DNA from: Epinephelus fuscoguttatus
Taxonomy: Eukaryota; Chordata; Actinopteri; Perciformes; Serranidae
NCBI RefSeq assembly: GCF_011397635.1
Contig: NC_064773.1
Span: forward strand, 4,141,782 to 4,205,781
Length of the DNA stretch: 64,000 nucleotides
Direction of reading: 5' to 3'
Part shown: piece after piece, positions 1 through 11,300 of the stretch
How positions within the stretch are numbered: position 1 is the stretch's first letter
Layout of the letters: each line of letters opens with the position of its first letter
Made by a program: the position numbers and the translations under genes
Notes under the pieces: model-generated
Databases searched by the model: none
Told to the model about the DNA's origin: nothing
What the model saw: only the letters and a program-made list of their open reading frames with translations

Positions 1-103
1 AAGTGTTTTGTACAATCCTTTATATTTGGCTACGACAATCAGAATTAAAGCTGCTATCCCTTTTATTTTAAGGTAAGGCTAGATTACTATTATTTTCATT
101 ATC

Positions 104-282
104 AAATGATCGGACGCTGGAGGGATTACATATCTCGTCTGGCCTGGGAACACCTTAGGGTTCCCCAGGAGGAGCTGGATAGTGTTGCCGGGGAGAGGGC
201 TGTCTGGGGTGCCTGCTGCCCCCGCGACCCGGCCCCGGATAAGCGGATGAAAACGGATGGATGGATGGATGGAAATGATCGG
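104..282 (+). mobile_element. 5'-truncated LINE 3' end with target-site duplication
   Basis: Positions 114-272 are the last part of a non-LTR retrotransposon. The + strand encodes a degraded reverse-transcriptase C-terminal tail (WRDYISRLAWEHL, then PQEELDSVAGE), followed by GACCCGGCCCCGGATAAG and an ATGG-type simple tail. The insert is bounded by a perfect 10-bp direct repeat, AAATGATCGG, at 104-113 and 273-282, which is the expected target-site duplication. It is therefore a complete but 5'-truncated insertion of about 160 bp. A longer copy of the same family lies at 48741-49513. The clade is not assigned. Confidence 0.85.
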
Positions 283-2600
283 CCAATTACTTTTTCTGAT
301 GTAGAAAAATCCTGAAATATGTCCATCTCAAGTCCAATGAGTCCACGGTGATGTCTTAGAATGTCTTGCTTTGTCCAACCAACAGTCCGAAACAACAAAT
401 CCTCACATTGGAGAAGCTGGAAAAGAGAACATTTGCTTCAAACTATTTCAGTAAAGAAAATGAAAATACTCATAATTTCGGCTCCAGTGCAAAGATTTCA
501 ACAGTTTTTAAAAGGTCGGATTTTGTTCTCTTCTTCCTCCATCTTCTGTGTGATGGGTAACTAATGGTTAGTGAAAGCTGTTACCTGACGGGGTTAACAT
601 CCTATCAGTGAGGTGAAGGTGGTGGGGGCCTCAGGACGGAGCGGGTGGCGGAGTCAGGACCACTGATGGTGAGGTGGGGGTACACTAACAGTACGAGCCT
701 TTGTGAGGAGAATTGTTTTTAAAAGGAGAGGCAGGAGAGGCGGGGGGTGCGGTCGCAAAGATTAAAAGCGGACATTTGTTTTGTGTATGTCGTGCTCTGC
801 CAAGACGCAGCAATTTTCTATGAATCTAAAACAGCTTTCCTGGCTCGGACCCCACATGCCGCCCGCTGCCAGGAAAAGACTTTTTTTTTTCTTGTACCTG
901 TTTACGTGCAGGTAAAGCAGCTTTCACAGAAGCACATGAGATCTTTCTTTCCAGCCGAGTGTGCTGCACAAGGAGGAAGGTGGGGGGGATCGACGACAGG
1001 TAGTCTTTCCCACCGCTGATCCCCCGACACTCCTCCTTTTGTTCCAGTGTTTAAAAAAATCTGCCTGGACTTTGTGTTCCTGAATCCACTCCAACCAGAG
1101 GAGCTCATAAACTGGAAGGAACTTGACTAATTTGCAGACAAACTGGGGGGAAAGTACTCCCATGATTCTCCCTGGCACCAATCATTCACCATCAAAATGT
1201 AGAATTTTTTGTACACTAAACGATGACTTGGAAAGGAACAATGGATTCTGTTTATGATCACTAATGAATGAAAAGAGCAGCAGAAAGGTTTGTTGCATCA
1301 CCACATCCAGGCCTCATGTTGGCAGCCTGCATATTTAACAAATAATGCATTCATTGTGTTGCTCTTCATGCTCATACACTGACCTTTACAGTGGAGCTGC
1401 TATTTCTGGGTAAAAATCAAGGACGCATCAATAGACCACAGTCGCCAGACCCGAATGTTTGAGATAATTGAGTAAATTGAAAACACAGTCTGACTCAACT
1501 CAGCCAGTTGACTTAGTGTTGAGTCAGAGTACATACTGTAGGGAAGCCCTGATAAATATCTATATCCGCACTCTACGTATAGGATTTCCCCCCCTGGAGG
1601 AAAAGTCGTCACTGCTGCCCGTCTGAAACCCCTGGAGGCCACCGCCTGTAACGTTAGCTAAACATTTTGGAAGTGCACGGTGGGCTAACCCTCGGCCTTT
1701 CATGCTACACTTTATGCTCCGTGTGTCCACACCGCTGATGGAGGGAGGGTCGGGTTAGCTGGTACACTGATTAAAGCTGCCCCAAAACAAACCCAGGCAG
1801 TGTGGGTACATGACTCTGCGCTACCACTGAGGTGTGAAGCCTCTCGGGGACATTAGCGGGACTTTAAATGCAACTGTGTCTGATGAGCTCTGGTATCTCT
1901 TCATCACCACAGCTGGTCACGTCGATGCGTTCAGTTCAAGTCATTTTAACACTGTTAGAGGGGCTATAATCAATATTTTTATAACAATAATTGATCAAAT
2001 GACTGTATCAAACGGTTCCCTCATAGTGACACTAGAGAATTATTCCTGATAGCCATTTCGAGCTGCTTAATTCTTTATCCCTTGGCAGTTTTTGTAGACT
2101 TTCGGCATTGCCACAGCATGTCAACTGTTTCTGTTTATTTGAATTTGTATAGTAGTTGACTGCTAAAGTTATATTTATTTATGTGTTAGAATACAGGCAC
2201 AAGTTATTTACGCCAGGTATAGTTTAGTGCGCATGACAAAAGGAGATTGCGCACAACGTTGTATGTAAAAGACGATGCAAAGTTTGTGTTGTTTTGGATC
2301 ATAATTAGTTTTTGAGCGTGTTATTTTGCAGTGTTGAAGTATGATAACAGGAATATGATGAGAATATATAGAAATAGGAGGTTGAGTCGATAGTGGACTG
2401 AACGAGATGTCGTTTTGGAAGGCGTTGACCTAGGAACTTCGGTATGTTGAAACAGCCGCTACAATCTGATAACTAGACAAGATCTGGACTTTTTTTTCAA
2501 GATTTCAGTGCCATTTTATGAAAGTTTTATCCACGATGAGTCCAACAAACATCGACTCTCACCCGAGAGAGCCGTGTTTGCATCCCGTAAGATTCTAAAG
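283..2600. other. Intergenic, no gene seen
   Basis: No exon, RNA gene or clear mobile element was recognised beyond the repeat at 356-475. The short open frames lack recognisable protein similarity. G-rich stretches near 600-760 are simple composition. Confidence 0.5.
356..475 (+). repeat. Interspersed repeat fragment (TCCAACCAACAGTC family)
   Basis: It contains GTCCAACCAACAGTC at about 374-388, followed by a segment resembling GGAGAAGCTGGAA. Related fragments occur at about 54150-54290 and 55557-55620, inside lrp6 intron 1. The three copies share the order AATGTCTTG-like sequence, then the CCAACCAACAGTC core, then an A-rich stretch. This is a dispersed family, not a gene. Confidence 0.6.
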
Positions 2601-2619
2601 GAAAACCCTGTTCTTTTTT

Positions 2620-2850
2620 CCTAAACCTAACTATGTGTTTTTGTTGTTTAAGGTGTTGCACTGATGTAGTGCTTTTATTTTGAAAGAGACTGTATGTAAA
2701 CATTAAATTTCTTGTGAAAACGGAACAGGCAGAACTTGACACGGCAACAACACCAACCAACGCACCCAGGGTACCGTCACGTCGTATGTGGACGTTGAAA
2801 GTCCGTGACCAAAATGTTAATATGTGACGAAGTCGGAGTGGCTCAGCAGC
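2620..2850 (-). repeat. Interspersed repeat, copy 1 of 2
   Basis: Read on the minus strand, this stretch matches 22000-22245 read on the plus strand. Shared blocks include GGTACCCTGGG, GTGTCAAGTTC, GTTTTCACA(A/G)GAAATTTA and ACAGTCTCTTTCAAAATA. The copies are about 19 kb apart in opposite orientation and clearly diverged. I see no coding potential and cannot name the family. Confidence 0.7.
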
Positions 2851-2854
2851 AAAC

Positions 2855-4465
2855 AGCAGATACACACAGTTGGAGACTAGCTGGTGAACATAGTGAACAT
2901 AGAACATAGGTGGAGACCAAAAACAGAGCTAAAACAGAGTTCATATTCATCAAGTGGACACACATTGCTGGGTGCAGAGGTTGGTGGCTTTTTGAAAGCT
3001 GAAAATATCGACTTAAAAGCTTATTTGTTAATGTGTGTACAGATTGTTCGTGTTGCCCCAAGTGGCCAAACAATGTTACTGCAGGTTTAACGACAGGAAA
3101 GCAGTCGTCGTGATCCTGTAATTGTTGATATTTGATTAAGTTTGCTTTTGCACTGCTGGACATTTCCACCATGTATCAGTTATGTTTAGTGATCTATATC
3201 AGTGTCTCTCTTTCATTGCAATCTGGGTCTCACACGCTATCAATTGCAACTGGAGGTGTTGAGATGTTATGTCAAATGGCTGTCGGGGTGTATCGTTTAC
3301 ATGCCAGCTATTGTTGAACTTCCTCACCCTCCAAAAGAGAAAGAAAAAGCATTTGTGTGAAGTCAGCTCTCTCAAATGTAAGTAACATTTATCATATGTC
3401 TGTTGTTTCTAAACATGCTTTAAAGCCAGTATTCACATGGAGCTGGGATATAAAAAACTTGTACGATTACCCATAAATCTCCAGACGTGTGAAATGTTGA
3501 TGCCACATGCTTATGTAAACATTTTCCCCCGCAAATGATTTCCACACAGATATTCTGGGGGTCCTGCCTGAGAGATAAGACCCTCTGAGTGAGTGTGTGT
3601 TCCTGGTTTTCTCTCGGAGATCTGGTTTTAATTGTCGCAGGCGACAGCTGGAACACATTTCTGATATTTCAACACGTGTCAGTCAGAGCGGTGGAGGGTG
3701 AATGGCGCTGCTGCCCGCAGTGTTTGTCTGACTTACTGTTGTTTGCTCTGTAGAACGGACTGAAGGCTCCCATGTGTGGAGGTTAACTCAGGAAACTCAT
3801 ATGCTTTACTTAAAGCCACTACATGCAGATTCTTCTGAGATTATTTGATTATGATAAGTTTTTTGTTACAAAATGGGACTTTCCTCATGAAGACCGGCAC
3901 AGTCGAAGTGTTGCTTTCGGCCCCTTCGTGTTCATCTTGTATTCATGTTAGACCCAAGCATTATCGTGTATCCTAGCCTCTTATTTGATATGACTAACAG
4001 GGGTCATCAAAGTCACAACTCAACTTTGAACTTGTCCATGTTTTGCATTCAAAAATTACAACTCCAAACAAAAGTTACGTATGTAATGACTGTTCTACGA
4101 ATTCTTTTTGAAGTCACCAAACTTTAAGGGGTTTGTGATTTTAGATTTAAGATTTAAGAATATAAACAAAGTCTGTGAGAATTTGGCCAGTAGTTGTGAG
4201 ATATTTTGATCTGTATTACTCCTGATCCAGCCACACTACAAACGTTCTGAATGTCCAACTCCCAAATCTGACATTTCAGTTGCTAAGCTACTCATAAAAT
4301 GTTACGAGACGAACGCTCAAACAGTATTTATCAAAACGGGCACAAGCTTCTTTCTGAGGTGAGAACAGTTGCTATATGGCAGTGCAAAGTGATAATGATG
4401 ACTTTGTAACTAAAGGAGTCCCTGATTCAGGCCAAGGGAGACAACCCTAGGTCTGAAAGGAGCCT
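2855..4465. other. Intergenic, no gene seen
   Basis: The stretch is AT-rich with no exon-like segment, RNA gene or clear terminal repeats. The open frames are short and lack recognisable domains. Confidence 0.5.
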
Positions 4466-4469
4466 AAAA

Positions 4470-5275
4470 CAGTAGTTTCTGATCATGTATGACAAAATTG
4501 TGACAGCGAGCAGGTAACAGACCCCAAAAACATATAAGCTAATATTTGCTGCTCTCGTCTTCCGTATGATCACTCTCTCTGCAATAGCAGAGATCACTCT
4601 CTCTGCAATAGCAAAAACTTAGATTAAAATAGAAAATTTTACAAGCAATTTAAGTAACTTCCTGTGAACGACGTAATTTATGTGAAGCATACGATGATCT
4701 TAACGCTGCGTTCACAATTCATATGCATGATGAAATATTACGCTGATGATGCCGTACTGTTTATACATTGAATGCACTGAAATATAATAAATTATCTTAT
4801 GTTTATTATATTTACGTAATTTTTCTCATCATGTCCAGATTGCCCATGTTTTCTCCTTGTGCATGGGAGCTAAGTAACATCCGGTGGTAAATTCTTCTAC
4901 AGAGGAATGCAAAAAATTAACATATTTTAACTCTGAATGGCAATGCCATCTACCGTTGACGTTGCTGGTGTTCTCTGCCGGCTTCACCTCATTTTACCAT
5001 GAAAATAATATCCAGTTTGCCGTCTACCTGATTCAATGTGAACGCAGCATTACGGGAGATTACAAAAAGAGGTTAAAAATAGTTTCTAATCATTTATAAT
5101 GTCATTAAGTTGTGACTGAAGACGTAACTGAGCCAAAAATTTATGAGCTAACATTTGCTGCAGATTTCGAATGAAAATCATTTTATCTGTTGATCATTGT
5201 CTCTGCAAATAGCTACAAAAAGTTAGAATAAAACTGTGGAAAATTTTACAGTTTCAGTAACTTTCTCTGGTTGAC
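4470..5275. repeat. Diverged direct duplication plus small tandem repeat
   Basis: About 4470-4665 and 5070-5275 are diverged direct copies about 600 bp apart. Shared order: TAGTTTCT(G/A)ATCAT, a GTAAC/CCAAAAA block, GAGCTAA or AAGCTAA followed by ATTTGCTGC, CTCTGCAA(T)AGC, AAAAA(C/G)TTAGA, and GAAAATTTTACA. Inside the first copy a unit of about 24 bp (GATCACTCTCTCTGCAATAG) is repeated twice in tandem near 4568-4612. Confidence 0.65.
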
Positions 5276-7380
5276 CTCCGACATTTGAATATCTACTTGA
5301 ATCAGCTGAGAGCACCATGTGTGTGACCTCCTCTGCAGCCTCCGACATACAGAACAGATTATTTCAAAATACTATTAATACATTTCCACCATCTGCACAT
5401 CAGATGTCGTGAAGCGTTCATGATCCACATTTGCACGTCAGCCTCTCCTGACCTGTAAATCCGATCTCTCTTTAATTGTAATTAACTGCAATCATCTTTA
5501 ACTTCTGATCTTTAGCACTTTATTTGCACACAGATCGTGACACTGGATCACAGGAATCCGATCTGATCATGTTAAGTGTGACTCTGGGTGGAAACCATTC
5601 TTGACTTTGTGGATCAAACAGCTTCGGACCACCAACACTGTCACTGCTCTCTGGCTCAGTGTGCTCTTATGTAACCTCTCACACTGTGCTGCTTTTATTA
5701 GCTTCGTGCTATAAAAAGCATAAAATACAGTTGAAATAAAATCCTCTTTCCTATTTTATTAACCTTAAATAGGAAGCATACTTTGCTCCTCAATGTGTCC
5801 GCCAGCCTGGTCCAGATCAAAGACCATGATACATGGCACTTCATCTCAATCACTCAGCACCTCATAACAGTTATAAAATTACAGAAATACTACTTTTAAA
5901 AATTTGGTTGTCTCTTTTGTATATTTTCTGGCCACCAGTGGCAGCACTGTGCAGCGCTAGAGTCATGGCTGAAGGACTGAACATGCTTTGGGTTCATTCA
6001 GAGACACTGGTGTGCTGGTTTCTTTGATTTTGAGTGGTAAAAATAACATTCCTGTATAGTTTCTACATGACTTAAAAATGTTGGATATTTTTAGTTTTAC
6101 TGTTTCCATGCTGCGTGTCTGTGCACGTCTTGACACTGCTGACGGTTTCAGGGTTCATCCTGCCAGACCTCATCCACTCCGCTCAGGTTTAGCTTCATGT
6201 CCAGAGGCCGACTTTGTACCTGAGACAGACTCTTCAGGTCTGCAGTGGGCGTATAAAGGCCAGCGATGGCCCAGAGTCACTGATGTGACACCAACTCCAG
6301 ATGTCACTGTGCATCAGACAGGAAATACCTCCGAGTCTTAGTGTAGTGGTAAAGTCATCTGAAAATGATAGAAGCATGAGGTTTGGCATTTTCTTGACAA
6401 GACCTGATCATCGTGAAAACAACTGAAAATCATTCACTGAGAGTATCTGTGGAAGCTTTACATTATCCTCACCTTGTAAATACAAAATATAGATTTTATT
6501 GTGAGAACTTTTCTTGAATTTGAGAAAACAGATATTTTCTTCTTTAGTCAATGTGAATCTTTAAGTTTAAGTTAAAAGAATTAAAGTATAAAGGGATGTG
6601 ATGCAAGTTTCTGCTTGTCAAGCAAAACCCATGTCACAAATAATTTGCTTTTATCAAACCACTTATAACTAACATCATTAATTTAAAAAGATAGAGATCA
6701 TTTAGCTTTGGTTTTAAATTAATTCCACACCAAATATTTAACAGGTTTTAGACGTTTCAATGTCTGACACCTTTGACCTCTTTTAAATTTAATAGAATTA
6801 AATAAATACATTTTTAACAATGTTAAATGTAAAAAAAAAAGGGGGTTTGTAGAAAAATAGTTATATTTTTCTTAGACTGCTGTTACAGAAAAAAAATGTT
6901 TTAGTGGCACTTTTGTGTTTTGTTTAAATTTTTCTCCATAGAGCAAATTAATAGTAAATTTTACTTATGTCGCAAAAAGACAAAAAAAAAATGTAAAGCA
7001 ATGTAATTATAAAATAATTAAAAAGACCTGTGTATAACTATATACAAGTAACGACACACATAACTGTCAACGTGAACAGAAGGACAAACAGTTTTGGCAC
7101 TAATCACCCCTCATACATCTTCAGCTGTTTTCTCACTGTTTGTTTGTTTAACTTTTAACTTTGTCACCTTTGTTTTGTGTTTCGCCTTGTCTCGTCTTCT
7201 GTAATTATAATTTTCAGTGCTCTTGTTGTTGGTTCATCATCTCCATGTGTCGTCGTCTCATCTGCCGAGCATGAATTAATATTCTCGACACTAAAATATA
7301 ACAAACACCAGACCCCTGATGAAACGCACACTATTTTTAGCTCTCGCTGACCTCCAGCTGTGGTTTGAAGTTGACTCACT
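5276..7380. other. Intergenic upstream of pthlh; one TATA-like box
   Basis: No coding exon was recognised. A TATA-box-like string, TATAAAGG, stands in a GC-rich context at 6252-6259. It could mark a distal promoter, but no exon could be assigned downstream of it. The rest is AT-rich with several A-runs between 6830 and 7000. Confidence 0.4.
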
Positions 7381-7926
7381 GTGTGCTGCTCGAGTGCCAC
7401 CTTCCTGCCGTTCCTCCTCTCACTCCCCGAGTCCTCCTCAGTCAGTGGGCAGAGACATGATGGAGGCCCTCCTCCTTTGTTAAGAAGTCCTCCCCTTCCC
7501 TTCGCCTCTGACCTTCTCAGGCACTCAGGCAGCATGCAGCAAACGTTCCCATCAGATCGACCTGCAGCAGCAGCAGTGCAGCCTCAGCTCGTCCACGCGC
7601 TGCCTGCCCTGCCATCACTCTAACACTCACCTTTAACCGGAGGACACCTGGAGGGCGGACTGCTGCCGCTGCGCACTGGACTTCTTCTTCACTTCTAGGA
7701 GTTTTAAAACTGAGGAACTTAAATAAAAAACTGAGACTCCTGGATGTCTTCTGGCTCGTGGGGATTTTTTTTTTGTCTCCGTTCCCCCAAGGTGTCATCA
7801 CCTGGATTGTGTCTCCTGAGACGTTCTTTATTTGTGGACTGGAAAGTTTGAGAAAAGGACATAAGTGATTTTCTTTCTCTTACTTTATCCTTTTTTTCCG
7901 TGTGGGACAGACACTGCTGTGGGAAA
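7381..7926 (+). promoter_or_regulatory. pthlh: Probable pthlh promoter-proximal region and noncoding first exon
   Basis: A good splice donor, AAA|GTAAGT, ends an exon at 7926. It pairs with the acceptor TTTACAG at 8232-8238 just before the pthlh start codon. This gives a 312-bp intron in the 5' untranslated region. Noncoding leader exons are usual in vertebrate PTHLH genes. The exon start is not visible: I saw no clear TATA box within this interval, so the left boundary is arbitrary. Confidence 0.5.
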
Positions 7927-8238
7927 GTAAGTTTCCCGTTAACTCGTCTTCTTCTTCTTCTCCTCCCCCACATTTGTTTTGGTTTGTTTAATTCCAGCTT
8001 TGTTGTGGCTTCATTAGGAATTTGCTCTGAAACATGTTGGACTGGTTTCTGCAGCGACTCGTCTGCAGAGTGTGAAGTTAATCATTTCAACAACTGGAGC
8101 CCAGAGGAAAGCTGTCAGCTGGCAGGCTGTCAGAGTTTACAGATAGATGGTGCCGAGATGCATTTCAACTTTTCAGATGTGAGGAGATGTGTGTTTTCAG
8201 CTCAGGTTGTTGATGTGTTTGTTTGTTTTTATTTACAG

Positions 8239-8349
8239 GAAGATGTTCTGCTCCAGGAGAGTCCTGCAGCAGTGGTGCTTCGCTCTGTTCCTGCTCTGCT
8301 CTCCGGTGCCGCACTATGGGCGTCCGATTGATGCCCTGAGCAACAGAAT
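8239..8349 (+). CDS. pthlh: pthlh coding exon 1 (prepro region)
   Basis: The exon opens four bases before the ATG at 8243-8245, after the acceptor TTTACAG, and ends at the donor GTAAGT at 8350. It encodes the signal peptide and most of the propeptide, ending at NR before a codon split 2+1 across the intron. The first ATG after the acceptor is used. It gives a good signal peptide, which supports the start. Confidence 0.92.
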
Positions 8350-11300
8350 GTAAGTTTTTGCACATTTTTCAGCCTCTCAGCTCCTCTCTCTCTCTCTCTC
8401 TCTCTCTCTCAAACACCACCCGCCTCTGTTCCTCAATCAGAATCCAGAAAGTGGAATAAACTCCCAGATAATCTTCTTTTCCAATATTTGCTCTCAATCT
8501 CTGCATTTATTTCCAGCCCCCCTGAAACACCCTCGACACGGTGGGCGAGCAGACTGGAAAATGTGTTCATTTGTGAAACGTGCCGGCAGCTGTTTAGTTA
8601 GCCCTCGCCCACCTGTGTGTTTACCTAAAGCAGAAACCGTCTCAGGGTGATAAACTCCCAGCAGCCCTCGTCTGAAACCGTCCAGGACTCTCGGAGGGTT
8701 TGTGCCTCTTTATCTGACACTTTGAGGGTGTAGTCTGGAGGATTCAGACTTTCTAACACCCTCTCCCTGTTGGTGTCCATCTCCGGGCAAACACTGCGAG
8801 TCTTTTCGAACGGAGGGAAATGAATAATGCTGATGTTCGACTCGGCTGTGGACCAAACCAAACCTGCTGCTCCTGCTGAGGTTGTTTGATGCCAAACAGA
8901 ATAAATGTTCTTTCAAGTCGTGAAGCCAGAACGCTAAACACACTGTGAGAGCTTTTTGGAAAGATAATATCTCTGAGACAGTTTTTGGATGTGATCAGTT
9001 TTTAATGAAATGATGCTCTGAAGGCTCTGAAACAATCTGTAAGTCAGATTTTCTCCTCAGCGTCAGGGCAGAGGGAGAGAACACATCTGAAATGCATTTT
9101 GGTGGCGGCACTTTGAGTTTTCAGAGTCGAGTCTTGTGTCGTCCGGGTTTACGTTAACGGGCTCCAGCAGTTTCCGCCCTCGGGGACAAGAGAGAGTGTG
9201 TGGGGCCTGTTATGCTGATGTCAAGGGAAATACAGCTACACCCGTCGTGTGATATGCACTTAATAGGATTTCAGGATGAGGGTTAACGCCACCTGAGTGG
9301 AAAGGAAAACACGGACGCGATGAAAACTGTGAGGTAGAAATCACACAGCGGTGGAAGCTGGTGACCTCTGACCTCCTCTGTCTGCTGCCGTGGCCTCTGT
9401 TTGTAGGCTCTCAGAGATTAGACGTAGCTTTAATTTGGCACACATAGATCCTGATGATAGAGAGGTGGTCACAAAGTTTTTGGCTCGCAAACTTTTTGGG
9501 TCATAAGCCACTCGACACATGGCCTGGGAATCACACAAGTGCTGTTTGTAGCCTGGAACGAACGTTTGTACACTTTCGGAAATTAGATGTGGCTTGAGTT
9601 TGGCACAAACGATGTCAGAGAGGTGGTCGCGAATCATGAGCTTTTTAGGGTCAGAATCCAGTCAACACATGGGCTGGGAATCACACAAACACTGTTTGTA
9701 GGCTGGATCAAATGTTTCGGAAATTGGATGTAGCTTGAGTTTGGCAAAGAAAGACTTTAATCTTCGAGAGGTGGTCACGAAGCTCTTGGCTCACAAACTT
9801 TTTGGGTCAAAAACCAGTCAACACATTGGCAGAGAATCATCTGCAGTGTTTAGAGCTGCAAGAAATAGTTTAATATTTAATTAGTAAATCAAAATTTGGA
9901 CATTAGATTAATCGTCTGTCACCGTTAAAGTAAAAATACCAAAAATTTGATGTTTCCAGGTTCCGTAACGTGAGGATTGGCTTCTTTCTTTGGTGTCTCA
10001 TCACAGTCAAACGATTATTTTGGGAGGTTTTTGATTTTAAGACATAATTTTGTGCTCTAAAATATTATTTATGGACATTTTCAACAGTTTTCTAATGTTT
10101 AATTGATCAATTATTCAAGAAAATTATTGCAAGATTAACTCTAAAATAATCGTTTGTCGCAACTCTGGATAGTCCCTGAATTCAATTTCGAAACCTCTTT
10201 TGGAAATCTTCTTTACAAAAGAAGCCAAAACTCTCAAATGTTAAACACAAGCAGCTGTGAAAGAGCTTTGCCTCATTAAAAAATGTCAAATATTGTTCAA
10301 ATTTTGACGTCAGGAGTTATCTGATCAAAAAAAATGTGAACTGACTCTAAAATCTCATCAGATATTTGGTACTTTTTTCAGTCAGTTCCTCGTCTCTAAT
10401 GTTAATTTTGAATATTTCTAGAAGCCGACACATTTCAGTGTTTCACCTAAAATAAAAATAAGATTACAGAAAAGTCTTATTATACATAATGAGCCTATCC
10501 GACCTCGGGGCCGTGCATCATCCCAGCTCCCCCTGACAGGAGGCTGGGAGTCGATGTCTGAGGCCTCGATGTCTGAAGACAAACGCAGTGCTGGGAAATG
10601 ACACACTCCTGGTTCTGAGGAAACACACTCCTTCTTTCATTCGACTCCCACAGTGAGGAACAATTAAAATCTGGTAGGAGCGTTGGAGCGGATGTATCAG
10701 GGCCATTTTCCTCCTCTTTCCTCAGGCTGCAAACTGTTTGATGTCTTTATTAAAGGTAAAAACAGAACCAGATCAGCTTTCAAAGACGCCACATTACCAG
10801 GGAGTGTGTTTTTTCTCTCTATAGGGCCGCGATTTACAGGAAATATCTGTATGCATATAAACAAAAGCGGCTCTCAGGGGCTCCCTCTGTGTTTGGGAGG
10901 CGAGTTTTGTTCAGGATATTTTTATTACTCAGCAGAAAAATACACTTTCACTTTGGGGGAGCTGCATAAGAAAGAGATTTTTTTTGTCCTTGTGGTTTCA
11001 TCAGTCTTCCCTTTGTTGCTGGTTTGTGTCTCTACTGTAAAACATGTATAAAATACTTTCTGAGATGTTCTTTGGAGCTTCACGCCCTCCAAATGAAGGG
11101 TGGAGAAGGGCATCATGGGAAACTCTGACAGCTCTAATCAGCTGCCGGTATCTCCCATTGAAGCCGGTGTGTTTGTGTGCTCAGACACCTGAAGTGTTTG
11201 GCCGGCGGTGGTGCTCGGTGGTTCCCAGGCTTCGAGCCGTGCCCTCTGCCTCTCTGTTTTTGTAAGAGTTAAGACTCTGAGTAACGAGACACCGCGGCAA

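Noticed and set aside
7164..7535. 123-residue minus-strand open frame upstream of pthlh
   Set aside because: It has low-complexity composition, no domain, no splice support and overlaps the likely pthlh promoter.
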